This document shows positions 35,696 through 44,032 of a DNA stretch of 64,000 nucleotides, piece by piece. Numbering within the stretch: the stretch's first letter is position 1; each line of letters begins with the position of its first letter. The notes under the pieces were generated by a model, which did not search any database, was not told where the DNA came from, and saw only the letters and a list, made by a program, of their open reading frames with translations. Source of the stretch: Bacteroides zoogleoformans (GTDB taxonomy: Bacteria > Bacteroidota > Bacteroidia > Bacteroidales > Bacteroidaceae). The stretch spans positions 1,467,001 to 1,531,000 of the forward strand of contig NZ_CP027231.1 of the NCBI RefSeq assembly GCF_002998435.1, written 5' to 3'. A program made the position numbers and the translations under genes.

Positions 35696-37645
35696 CTATT
35701 GCACCAGCACGGCACCACCCATAGGCCGGACGGTGAGCCGCACCGTGCCGTCAGCCTTGACCTTCTGCACCTTCTGCTGCGGTTGCAACTTCTTGTCATC
35801 CTGGTAAAGGGAAACATTTTCTCCGGCCTGCAACATCGGAAGAGGCAGTGTCAAGTTCAGCGCCTCTTGCGTGGCATTGATGGCGGCCACATACCACGTA
35901 TGGCCGTGGCGACGGGCCAAAACGACAAATTTGCCGGGATAGCCGTCAATCAGTCGCGTCTCGTCCCAAGTGACAGGCACTTTCTTCATGAAGTCGAGGC
36001 AGAGTTGAGGGGCATCCGTCAGATTGTTGGGAGCCAAAGCAAAGTTCTGGATGGGGTTCTGGAATAATACGGCAGTCGCCAACTGGAAGATGTCCGTTGT
36101 CCGGCGAATCGTTCCTCCATCGTTGCTCCGGTTCAGGCGTTTATTCAGGAATACGCCGCCGAACTCCATGCTCCCCACCGCGTTGCGGATGAACGGATGC
36201 AGGCAGGCGTTGAACGCCTCGTTGTCGCAGAAGTGCTGATTGAAGACGAGATTCTCCGAAGCCAGCACCGCCTCGCTGCCCACATAGTTGGGATACATCC
36301 GCTCCCAGCCGCGGGACAGGGTGCAACCATGGAAAATCACCATCAGACCGTGGTCGTCGGCATCGCTCAGAATCTCCTCATACAGGCGCATGGTCTCCTG
36401 CTTATCTCCTCCGAAAAAGTCCACCTTGATGCCCTTCACGCCGAGCGATTGCAGCCAGCGCATCTCCTCCTTGCGGACGATGGAGTTGTCCATCCGGTTG
36501 ATAGGTCCTTGCTCGATGTCGTTCCAGTAGCCGCTCGAGCTATACCATAAAAAGACGTCCACGCCTTTACCGCGGGCATGGTCTATGAGTTGCTTCATCC
36601 GCTCGCGGCCGATGTTCTTGTCCCACCAGTTATCTACCAGCAAGTATTCGTAGCCCATGTCCGCCGCCAGGTCGATGTAGCGCACCTGGTCGTCGTAGTT
36701 GATGCTTCCATCCTGCCACAGTATCCAGCTCCATGTGCCGCGCCCCGGCTTATATTCATGTGTGGTTGCATAGCGCGGTTCCACCACATCCCAGGGGACG
36801 GTGGTTTCTACAATCGGCTTCAAGTCCTCGCCCACCGTGATGGTGCGCCAGGGCGTAGAGCCGGGCAGGGCAAAAGCAGGCTCGGAAGTACCGTTCCCGT
36901 TGTTCTCTTCGGGCATGGGGAAGGCTATGTTATATAATCCGTCCTTTGCATCGCTCAACCGCGAACCGCAATAACGGCTGTCCACTCCGGTCTCGCTGAC
37001 CAGCACCCAGCCGCTCTCTCCCACCCGGAACAGACAAGGAAAGGTATATCCATGACCGTATTGCGAACGGACACCCATCGGCGCATCGGCTTTATACTCT
37101 TCCTCGTAGCTGGGCTTCGTACGTTTCCAGCCAATCATGGCGTCGCTCTGCGGAGAAAGGAACGTAGTGGTCTGCATCGGGAAACGGAATCCCGTCGCCT
37201 CGCTCTTCACCGTGACGCTCGCCTTGCCGTGCTCTTTGGGCAGGTTATAGCGGAAAGCGAGGTCGTTATTGCTCACACGGAACGTTATCTGCATGTTCTT
37301 CCCCTCGCCATTGATAAAAGAGCAGACCAATTCGTTTGCCTGATAGTGTATATTCGAAGCCTTGATGCGCGACTGCCGGTAGAGGGTGTCTATGGCTGTC
37401 ACTTTGTATCCCTTCAGTTTCAGTCCATTGCTGAAATTCCCCACATTCGTTTCCATGCCCAGAGGCGAAGGTTCCAGCATCTGCTTCCCGTTGTAAGAGA
37501 CGGCATAAGAAATCTCACCGCCATCAGGACACCAAACGGCGACTTGTAATTTGCCGTCCGGCCCTTTCACAGCCACATCTTGCGCCGCCGACGGCAAGAT
37601 GACCGTCATCAGCAAAGCGGCAAATACTCTCAATCTGTTTTTCAT
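35696..37645 (-). CDS. GH97 glycosidase, retaining type
   Basis: The 649-residue enzyme has a signal peptide (about 1-21) and the GH97 order: N-terminal beta-sandwich (about 22-280), TIM barrel (about 290-560), C-terminal beta domain. In the barrel, GIKVDFFGG places D409 where retaining GH97 enzymes (alpha-galactosidase BtGH97b type) carry their nucleophile, so I expect the retaining mechanism rather than the inverting alpha-glucosidase (SusB) mechanism. Activities known in that branch include alpha-galactosidase and beta-L-arabinopyranosidase; the arabinose-rich context makes the second plausible. It is likely followed in the same transcript by the GH51 gene, 16 bases downstream. Confidence 0.9.
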   Translation of the reverse strand: MKNRLRVFAALLMTVILPSAAQDVAVKGPDGKLQVAVWCPDGGEISYAVSYNGKQMLEPSPLGMETNVGNFSNGLKLKGYKVTAIDTLYRQSRIKASNIHYQANELVCSFINGEGKNMQITFRVSNNDLAFRYNLPKEHGKASVTVKSEATGFRFPMQTTTFLSPQSDAMIGWKRTKPSYEEEYKADAPMGVRSQYGHGYTFPCLFRVGESGWVLVSETGVDSRYCGSRLSDAKDGLYNIAFPMPEENNGNGTSEPAFALPGSTPWRTITVGEDLKPIVETTVPWDVVEPRYATTHEYKPGRGTWSWILWQDGSINYDDQVRYIDLAADMGYEYLLVDNWWDKNIGRERMKQLIDHARGKGVDVFLWYSSSGYWNDIEQGPINRMDNSIVRKEEMRWLQSLGVKGIKVDFFGGDKQETMRLYEEILSDADDHGLMVIFHGCTLSRGWERMYPNYVGSEAVLASENLVFNQHFCDNEAFNACLHPFIRNAVGSMEFGGVFLNKRLNRSNDGGTIRRTTDIFQLATAVLFQNPIQNFALAPNNLTDAPQLCLDFMKKVPVTWDETRLIDGYPGKFVVLARRHGHTWYVAAINATQEALNLTLPLPMLQAGENVSLYQDDKKLQPQQKVQKVKADGTVRLTVRPMGGAVLVQ

Positions 37646-37806
37646 TATATATTATTTCTTAGAATTCGGGTACTTTTCATGATTCCATTATAATGGTTTT
37701 ATATTAAATAAGTTTCCCGGTGTAAAAGTAACACGAATCATGCAAGTGACAAAACAAAAAGACATGTTGCGTAACATATACACTCATTAAAAACCAACCA
37801 TATCGC

Positions 37807-37990
37807 CTCCGCATCAGCTCCGTATCAGCTCCGTATAAGCTCCGTATAAGCTCCGTATAAGCTCCGTATAAGCTCCGTATGATCTCCGTACCAACTCCGT
37901 ATCATCTCCGTATCAACTCCGCATAACTTTCGTTTCTATAGATACGGAGAAACTACAGCGTTGACACGGCGTTGACACGGAAATGACAGG
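37807..37990. repeat. 11-base tandem repeat array upstream of the GH97 gene
   Basis: Eleven uninterrupted 11-base units run from 37807 to 37927, each beginning CTCCG (CTCCGTATAAG is the commonest form; later units vary as CTCCGTATGAT, CTCCGTACCAA, CTCCGTATCAT). After a short spacer containing the inverse word TACGGAG, three more 11-base units follow at 37958, 37969 and 37980 (GCGTTGACACG twice, then GAAATGACAGG). The rest of the 446-base gap 37646-38091 is AT-rich, with a near-match to a minus-strand -7 box (TACTTTTA) near 37723. No gene is seen in it. Confidence 0.85.
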
Positions 37991-38091
37991 ATGCGGAAAA
38001 GGCAATTGCCGGGATGCAACCGATTTTCTATAAAATCATGCTTACTGAATATTCCGGGCAAAAATTAAACAAATCCTTAAGGGACATCCGA

Positions 38092-39216
38092 TCAGCGATT
38101 CAGGAAACGAACCATCTCACAGGCAGCCAGCAAAAAGGCTCCCACACCGAAATTTGCGGTGGAATCAGCATTTACCACTTGCCCGGGAATGGCTTTTTCG
38201 CCGATTGGCTGCACATACCCCACACGTCCATCGGGCTGCAAGGCTACGGCTGTGAGATATTGCCACGCTTTCATCACTACAGGACGATAGGTGCCCTCGT
38301 CCAAAAGCCCGTTGTTCATCCCCCATAGCAGGCCATAAGTGAAGAAAGCCGTCCCGCTGGTCTCCGGGCCGGGAGCATGTTCGGGGTCGAGCATGCTGCG
38401 CGTCCAGTAGCCTTGCGGTTGCTGGCAGGCAGCCACAGCCCGGGCCATCGTTCGGAAACGGTCGGCATATTCCTGACGATACGGGGCTGTTTCAGGAAGG
38501 TCTTTCAGCACTTTTGCCAACGCCGCCAGCACCCAACCGTCGCCACGCGCCCAAAAGTCTTTTTTGCCATTCACGCTTTTATGTTTGGGGTAGATATACT
38601 TGGCGTCGCGGTAGTAAAGACCGGTCTCGGCATCGTACATGATGTCGTTGGCATACGCCCAATACGCATGCAGTTTCTCCAAATAGAGCGGATTCTTGGT
38701 AATCCGATACATCTTGGTCATGACGGGCATCACCATATAAAGGCCATCCGCCCACCACCAATAATCGTTTTCGGCCGTACTCATCTGATACTCCATCACT
38801 TCACGCGCACGGGCTATCTTGGCGGAATCCGGCTGAACGGAATAGAGATCGGCATATACTTGGAAGCAGATCTGATAATCGCCGAAGAGCACATAGTCGT
38901 CGCTCTCGCCGTAGCTGTATTTCCATTCAGCCTTATTATCGGACTTGGCTCCTTTCCATTCATTATGTTCGGCCCACGCCTTGGAATATTCATAATACCC
39001 GGGGTTACCCGTCAGAAAGAATGCCTCCATGTTTCCGGTATGATAGGCCGCATTATCCCAAAAGGAACGGCCATGCACGGGGTGCGACTTCTGCCAATAA
39101 GCATTCACTCTATTTATGATGCCGAGAACGTCATCGGCTTTAGGCTCATTTGCCGCATACAAAGTGTTTGCCAGATAGAAGGCAAAAACCGGTAGCATAA
39201 AAAATATCTTCTTCAT
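38092..39216 (-). CDS. GH105 unsaturated uronyl hydrolase, periplasmic
   Basis: The 374-residue protein has a signal peptide (1-21, TLYAAN) and the (alpha/alpha)6-barrel of GH105 (Glyco_hydro_88 superfamily). It carries WWWADGLYMVMP with the expected catalytic aspartate D157, and the RGDGW and ETSGTAFFTYGLLWG segments of the family. These enzymes hydrate and release a 4,5-unsaturated uronic acid from the non-reducing end of oligosaccharides made by a lyase: unsaturated galacturonate from rhamnogalacturonan or unsaturated glucuronate from arabinogalactan. No pectate or rhamnogalacturonan lyase gene is in this locus, so the BNR_4 protein next to it may be the lyase that makes its substrate. Confidence 0.88.
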   Translation of the reverse strand: MKKIFFMLPVFAFYLANTLYAANEPKADDVLGIINRVNAYWQKSHPVHGRSFWDNAAYHTGNMEAFFLTGNPGYYEYSKAWAEHNEWKGAKSDNKAEWKYSYGESDDYVLFGDYQICFQVYADLYSVQPDSAKIARAREVMEYQMSTAENDYWWWADGLYMVMPVMTKMYRITKNPLYLEKLHAYWAYANDIMYDAETGLYYRDAKYIYPKHKSVNGKKDFWARGDGWVLAALAKVLKDLPETAPYRQEYADRFRTMARAVAACQQPQGYWTRSMLDPEHAPGPETSGTAFFTYGLLWGMNNGLLDEGTYRPVVMKAWQYLTAVALQPDGRVGYVQPIGEKAIPGQVVNADSTANFGVGAFLLAACEMVRFLNR

Positions 39217-39280
39217 CTTCTTTTATTAATAACAAACCATTTAACCCTCCACACATCGGAGATATGCAGAGAAAACCTCA

Positions 39281-40618
39281 TTATTCCAATACTTCCAACA
39301 CGTATACGGGCTGAGCGGCAATCTCTACTGTCCGCTCTCCGTCTCCCTGCATCGTCTTTTGGACGAACAGATGCAACAGGCGTTTCCGCTTCCACAACTC
39401 CGTGTCGTGCGAAGGCTCCCAGGCCTCCACCGAGAAATCGGTTAAATCACAGATGCTCCACGTACCTGTCGTGACATCTTTCGTATGCGCCACAGACACC
39501 CTGCTTCCCCGCTCCTCATCGCGAAAGAGGTAGAAAACCTCACCTTTATCTACCACGATGCGCGGGCGGGAAATCGGAATCATCTTTGTTCCTCCCCCTT
39601 TCAAGGAGAAAGGAGTATGGCGAGAGGACACTTGACGGCTATTCCACTTCTGCCCGTCGTGCCACACCACACGATATTGAGGAATGTCACTATCCGCATC
39701 TCGCCAATAGGAGGCTATGTAAGGGTGCCCCTCGGCATCCGCGCTCATACCGGTCTGGTTGATCAGTTCCGACTCCTGCGGGATGCGGCAGGCGTATTCG
39801 GCATTTGCCGCACGGATAGGAAGTTCATACTTTTCACCGTCCGACTTATACCACGTGACGCCGTTGTCAAAAGAGCGGGCATAGCATAGGTCGTGGTTTG
39901 TTTCCACATGCCACGTCTCCCTCCACACCCACGACAAGTGGATGGTTCCCTGCTCGTCGACGTACAACTGCCAATAAGCGCTTCGTTGCTCTTCTCCGTC
40001 TATCAAGACGTTTTGTATGCGGTGCCACTTGCGGCTTTTCACATCGTAACCGTTCAACACCAGATTACCACGGCCGGACGAACCGGAACGATAGGCAAAC
40101 AACAGATTTCCCCCCGGAAGCGAATAGAATTCAGGATAGGTCACGTTGTGCTCGTCGATGCCCGTCATCGGCTCTTTCTCTCCCAATTTCAAAGAGTAAG
40201 GAGCCAGGCTGCGGCAATAGTTCAGCGGATGCCCGTGATGATCGAAAGCCACATGAAGATAGCCGTCGCCATCCGACATGATGCTGATGACGTTATGGGC
40301 GTCTTTCACATTTCCTTTATACTGGGTGCGGTGGAGCGTCCATTGGTCCGAACCTGCCGTCCGCTTGCCCAAGGTCAGAAAGCCCTCGTCATCGTAATAG
40401 CCGATGTACTGTTCGTCGCCATGCGTCACCACGGAGTTATTGCGAAATACGGTAGTATTGACAGAGGTCCGGCTATAGCCTTTCCCTACTTCTACCAAGC
40501 GCACCTCAGGCTGAAAGCCGGTGGCTACGCTTTGGGCGGACAATGTGCCCAGGCAACCGCCAAGCCCAAGTGCAACCGGAACGAACAGCCGCGTCCATCT
40601 TTTCGCCTTATTTCTCAT
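39281..40618 (-). CDS. BNR_4 beta-propeller protein, possible lyase or glycosidase
   Basis: The product is about 445 residues with an N-terminal signal (possible lipobox GLGGC at about residue 21, or signal peptidase I cleavage after LSAQ). The body is a seven-bladed propeller of the BNR_4 type (PF15892), with DGYLHVAFDHHGHPLNYCRS and TIHLSWVWRET segments. This fold is shared by PL24/PL25 ulvan lyases, PL27 rhamnose-glucuronate lyases and GH145 rhamnosidases, all acting next to glucuronate. I infer an exo-acting enzyme on a rhamnose- or glucuronate-capped side chain. The ATG at 40618 overlaps the upstream stop by 11 bases; an ATG at 40627 is an alternative. Confidence 0.75.
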   Translation of the reverse strand: MRNKAKRWTRLFVPVALGLGGCLGTLSAQSVATGFQPEVRLVEVGKGYSRTSVNTTVFRNNSVVTHGDEQYIGYYDDEGFLTLGKRTAGSDQWTLHRTQYKGNVKDAHNVISIMSDGDGYLHVAFDHHGHPLNYCRSLAPYSLKLGEKEPMTGIDEHNVTYPEFYSLPGGNLLFAYRSGSSGRGNLVLNGYDVKSRKWHRIQNVLIDGEEQRSAYWQLYVDEQGTIHLSWVWRETWHVETNHDLCYARSFDNGVTWYKSDGEKYELPIRAANAEYACRIPQESELINQTGMSADAEGHPYIASYWRDADSDIPQYRVVWHDGQKWNSRQVSSRHTPFSLKGGGTKMIPISRPRIVVDKGEVFYLFRDEERGSRVSVAHTKDVTTGTWSICDLTDFSVEAWEPSHDTELWKRKRLLHLFVQKTMQGDGERTVEIAAQPVYVLEVLE

Positions 40619-41864
40619 AGAAAGCATGGTCTTTGGGGAAATCTTCTCCTCCCCATGCCTTCTTCGAGGTCCACGGAAGGGGAGCGTCTGTCCAGAAAGA
40701 GTGATCGGCAGGCAAGCCGAGGGGTAAGAAGGCCAACGATGCCATGTACAAACTGCCGTTGTTCGTGTACCAATCGGAGATGTTGGGTTGCGAGCCGTTG
40801 AAACCCAATGTGAGGAAGCCCTGTTCGTTGAAATTATGGTCGTCGGCAAACATGCGCTTGATGACGGCGGTCATGGCCGCACGCACCTGTCCGCCGGGCA
40901 ACTCTTGGGGCAGCCAGCCGCGCCATGCCAGCAGGGCAAGGGGCTGAAGGACACCCGTGCGATAAGTGATGGAACGTCCGAACACCGGGAACGCCCCTTC
41001 GGGAGAGATGAAACGTTCCAAAATAAGGCCGAAACGCTGCATGCGCTTCTGCGCACGCAGGAAGTTACAGTCGGGAGCATTCCACACTCTGTTCTTTCCG
41101 CTGTTGGTGAAGACCTCGAGGCACTCCACATACATGGGATGCAGCACATAGCTGTTATAATAATCGAAGGCAAAGCCCGGGCCGTCGGAATACCAGCCGT
41201 CACCCACATACCACTCTTCTACCTTGCGGAGGGCGGATACTATGCGATAGGTGTCGCTCTTAGCCCCTGCCTTGCGCAGGAAGCACTCCACGGTAGAGGA
41301 GAACAACAACCAGTTGGTGTAGGGAGGATCTACACGGCGCAGCCGGGTGAACTCCTCGATGTAGCGTTGTTTCGTCAGGCTGTCCAGCGGCAACCACAGG
41401 GACTCATAGCCACGGAGAAAACTCTCGGCCACGTAAGCGGCATCCACCAAGGGCTGCCCTTCCTTGCGCCAAAGCAAGTAATCCCCGCTTTCGGGATCTA
41501 CGGCCTGCGCATAGCTCTTCAAAGCCCACTCGCGCAACTGTTTGCGTTGCTTGCCTTCGACGGTATCGTCATCGGGTAAGGAGAGCCAGGGAGCCAGGCC
41601 CGCCATCAGGCGACCGAAGCATTCCATGTAGGTCACACGCTTGTCCCGTCCGTCCCAAGTGGGGCTGAGTTCCACCTGCATGCGCTCCTGAAGCTTGCCC
41701 TCGCTCATGCCCGACAGCACGGGAGCGGCCATCCGATAGAGCACACCGCACCAAAGCTCACGGTCGGTCACTTCTTTTTCTTTCTTCTTTTTGGCTGCCA
41801 CGCCCTGCGCAGGCAGCAACAGGACTGCTACCAGGAGCAGCCACAAGGATTTCTTTGTTTTCAT
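40608..41864 (-). CDS. DUF2264 / GH154-type glycosidase, periplasmic
   Basis: The 418-residue protein has a signal peptide (about 1-24, GVAAKKKK) and is an all-helical barrel of the DUF2264 family (PF10022), with the segments LWCGVLYRMAAPVLSGMSEG, NWLLFSSTVE and GDGWYSDGPGFAFDYYNSYV. Members assigned to GH154 are exo-beta-glucuronidases found in arabinogalactan-degrading loci. It is the first gene of the enzyme run on the minus strand, divergent from hemW, and overlaps the BNR_4 gene start. The activity here is inferred from family and context. Confidence 0.8.
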   Translation of the reverse strand: MKTKKSLWLLLVAVLLLPAQGVAAKKKKEKEVTDRELWCGVLYRMAAPVLSGMSEGKLQERMQVELSPTWDGRDKRVTYMECFGRLMAGLAPWLSLPDDDTVEGKQRKQLREWALKSYAQAVDPESGDYLLWRKEGQPLVDAAYVAESFLRGYESLWLPLDSLTKQRYIEEFTRLRRVDPPYTNWLLFSSTVECFLRKAGAKSDTYRIVSALRKVEEWYVGDGWYSDGPGFAFDYYNSYVLHPMYVECLEVFTNSGKNRVWNAPDCNFLRAQKRMQRFGLILERFISPEGAFPVFGRSITYRTGVLQPLALLAWRGWLPQELPGGQVRAAMTAVIKRMFADDHNFNEQGFLTLGFNGSQPNISDWYTNNGSLYMASLAFLPLGLPADHSFWTDAPLPWTSKKAWGGEDFPKDHAFYEK

Positions 41865-41894
41865 GATATCTGTTTAAGTCGTTTTTCCATGTTG

Positions 41895-41902
41895 CAAAAT
41901 TA
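41895..41902 (-). promoter_or_regulatory. Probable -7 box of the enzyme operon
   Basis: On the minus strand this reads TAATTTTG (exact TAnnTTTG), 31 bases before the GH154-type gene ATG. No TTTG is seen at -33, compatible with activation by the hybrid regulator. Confidence 0.5.
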
Positions 41903-42000
41903 CGCTCTTCCCATCGGTTTATACATCCATTATTATTTCAAAAAGGGTAAAAATTCAGTCAAACCCATACCTGAGGTATCATATTCTCCCCTCAAAACCT

Positions 42001-42008
42001 TATTTTTG
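42001..42008 (+). promoter_or_regulatory. -7 box of hemW
   Basis: TATTTTTG matches TAnnTTTG, 23 bases before the hemW ATG. A -33 TTTG is not evident. Confidence 0.5.
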
Positions 42009-42030
42009 CAACAAAATTTTCATCAGTATC

Positions 42031-43158
42031 ATGGCAGGTATCTACATTCATGTTCCTTTTTGTGAAACGCGTTGCATCTATTGCGATTTCTACTCCACCA
42101 CCCGTCCGGAATTTAAATCGCAATACGTCCGTGCCCTTTGCCAAGAACTGCGGTTGCGCAAAGACTATCTGAAAGGAGAGCCGGTAGAGACCGTCTATTT
42201 TGGAGGCGGCACTCCCTCGCAACTGGCAGAAGAGGACTTCAGGCAGATATTTGAAACCATCGAAGCGATATATGGATCGGAGTCCGCCCACGAGATAACG
42301 CTCGAAGCCAACCCCGACGACTTGACGAAAGAGTATGCGGCCATGCTGCACAGCCTGCCCTTCAACCGCATCAGCATAGGCATACAGACTTTTGACGACG
42401 CCACACTGAAGCTGCTGAATCGCCGGCACGATGCCCGACAGGCTGTAAACGCCATAACGCATTGCCGGGAAGCCGGCTTCGGGAACATCAGCATCGACCT
42501 GATCTATGGGCTGCCGGGCGAAACGGACAGCCGTTGGGAGCACGATCTGCAACAAGCCGTCAGCCTCGCCGCGGAACACATCTCCGCCTACCACCTGACG
42601 TATGAGAAGAACACCCGCATCTACCAAATGCTGAAAGCCCGACGCATCCGCGAGGTGGACGAAGAGAGCAGCGCACGCTTCTTCGGCATGCTGACCGACA
42701 AGCTCGGCAAGGCAGGATATGAACATTACGAGATATCCAACTTCTGCAGACCCGGCATGTACTCGCGCCACAATACCTCCTATTGGAAAGGAATCCCCTA
42801 TCTGGGCTGCGGCCCCTCGGCACACTCGTTCGACGTCGATACGCGAGAATGGAACATTGCCTCACTAAGCCGCTACATCCGCTCCATGGAGAGCGGGCAA
42901 CGCGCTTTCGAGACCGAATGCCTGGACAGACAAACCCGCTACAATGAATGCGTCATGACCTCCTTGCGCACCATGTGGGGAGTATCCTTGGAAGAAGTAA
43001 AGCAGAGATTCGGTATAGACCTGTGGCAGCACTGCATGGATACTGCAACTCCCTATTTAAAAAACGGAAAACTGGAAATAAAGGATAATCACCTATGCCT
43101 CACCCGTACGGGCATTTTCATCTCCGACGGCATCATCAGTGATCTGATGTTTGTGTAA
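42031..43158 (+). CDS. hemW: Radical SAM protein HemW (heme chaperone)
   Basis: The 375-residue protein has the radical SAM cluster motif CETRCIYC (C11, C15, C18) and the HemW/HemN-like segments VYFGGGTPSQL, ISIGIQTFDD, LIYGLPGET and a C-terminal HemN_C domain. HemW proteins are often annotated as coproporphyrinogen oxidase but bind heme and pass it to respiratory enzymes; the CxxxCxxC without the extra fourth cysteine typical of HemN supports HemW. It is a single-gene unit divergent from the enzyme operon. Its presence near the heme locus is probably coincidental. Confidence 0.9.
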   Translation: MAGIYIHVPFCETRCIYCDFYSTTRPEFKSQYVRALCQELRLRKDYLKGEPVETVYFGGGTPSQLAEEDFRQIFETIEAIYGSESAHEITLEANPDDLTKEYAAMLHSLPFNRISIGIQTFDDATLKLLNRRHDARQAVNAITHCREAGFGNISIDLIYGLPGETDSRWEHDLQQAVSLAAEHISAYHLTYEKNTRIYQMLKARRIREVDEESSARFFGMLTDKLGKAGYEHYEISNFCRPGMYSRHNTSYWKGIPYLGCGPSAHSFDVDTREWNIASLSRYIRSMESGQRAFETECLDRQTRYNECVMTSLRTMWGVSLEEVKQRFGIDLWQHCMDTATPYLKNGKLEIKDNHLCLTRTGIFISDGIISDLMFV

Positions 43159-43367
43159 AGCTCATTCCTGCTTCATCGGCATACCTGCCCGCTGCCGTAA
43201 ATCCCCCATTTCGGTTTTTTCCGAGAAGGCGTATCCTGTCATCTTTTTCACCTCAAGAGATGTTCCTCCCATAGTCGTGTCTATACATATGCCGTCCTAT
43301 GCCTACCCGTCACAAATACCAAAAAATAGGTATTTACAGCATACCGTTGCATAAATATGCGCATTCC

Positions 43368-43399
43368 CTTGTTTTTTATCATAAAAAGATTTACCTTCG
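43368..43399 (+). promoter_or_regulatory. Promoter of the His-rich operon
   Basis: CTTG (43368-43371) and TACCTTCG (43392-43399) are separated by 20 bases; each differs by one base from TTTG and TAnnTTTG. It lies 43 bases before the ATG at 43443. Just upstream, AAATACC and GGTATTT (43315-43336) form a seven-base stem around an A-rich loop, a possible operator or hairpin. Confidence 0.5.
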
Positions 43400-43442
43400 C
43401 AAACCAAAATTATCAGGAGCCTTGAAGAAGCTAAGGAATATA

Positions 43443-43757
43443 ATGAAATGGTTCCTCCCGCTACTGTTCATTGCCTATTGGGGAGGCATCACGCTATTCA
43501 CTCACTCACATGTGGTGAATGGAGTGATTATTTCGCATTCCCACCCGTTCAAGGGAGAACATGAACACTCCGCAGTCGAGGTGGAGACCATTTTCTTTCT
43601 TTCCGCTTTCCTCTCTCCTGTTCTTACCCTATCTTATGCGGCCGCACCGGTATTTCTGTTCTTGATGTATGTGTTGCGTGTCCTTTCGACGGAACGCGTC
43701 AAGTGCCGCAATTCTTATAACACCATCAGCCTCCGGGCTCCCCCTCCTTTTTTTTGA
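43443..43757 (+). CDS. Small His-rich membrane protein
   Basis: I do not recognise a named family. The 104-residue product begins MKWFLPLLFIAYWGGITLFT, a hydrophobic first segment, then a histidine-rich stretch with HSH, HSHPF and HEHS (residues 21-42), and a second hydrophobic region (about 48-78) with a basic end. The histidine loop probably faces the periplasm and could bind zinc, copper or another metal. The frame is open to 43299, but those upstream codons cross the promoter; the ATG at 43443 is chosen. It precedes a TonB-dependent receptor by 275 bases in which I see no gene, and is likely co-transcribed with it. Confidence 0.65.
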   Translation: MKWFLPLLFIAYWGGITLFTHSHVVNGVIISHSHPFKGEHEHSAVEVETIFFLSAFLSPVLTLSYAAAPVFLFLMYVLRVLSTERVKCRNSYNTISLRAPPPFF

Positions 43758-44032
43758 CATAGGACATCTTTTTTGAAGTGATTCCTTTTCGGAGTCGCAT
43801 CTGTATTATTGGTTTGGAAGCAACCTCTTTCATCCGTTCCGTTTTTCGTGCCGTATTCTTCCGATCGTATTTCCTTTCCGGGAAAAACATGGTGAGCCAT
43901 ACAACGGCCGCACAAATCTGCCATGGCCTCTCACTAAAACGGAAAAGTCTTCGGGGAAAGGGATGTAAGAGAGCGTATGCTGTGTAAGCCCGAACCGATT
44001 CCTAATCTTACATTCTATTTTTTATAATTTAT

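Noticed and set aside
37807..37927. The 11-base repeat array as a CRISPR array
   Set aside because: The units are contiguous with no unique spacers, far too short for CRISPR repeats, and no cas genes are in the window.
43299..43442. Upstream extension of the small His-rich membrane protein by 48 codons
   Set aside because: The extension overlaps the -33/-7 promoter pattern at 43368-43399 and is unlike an N-terminus; the ATG at 43443 begins a membrane segment.
43159..43442. A cobalamin riboswitch or other known riboswitch before the His-rich operon
   Set aside because: I looked for the conserved B12-riboswitch words and found none; only a short A-T hairpin is visible.
43778..43987. A 69-codon frame between the small membrane protein and the TonB receptor
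   Set aside because: No homology-like features, no promoter or start context; probably chance.
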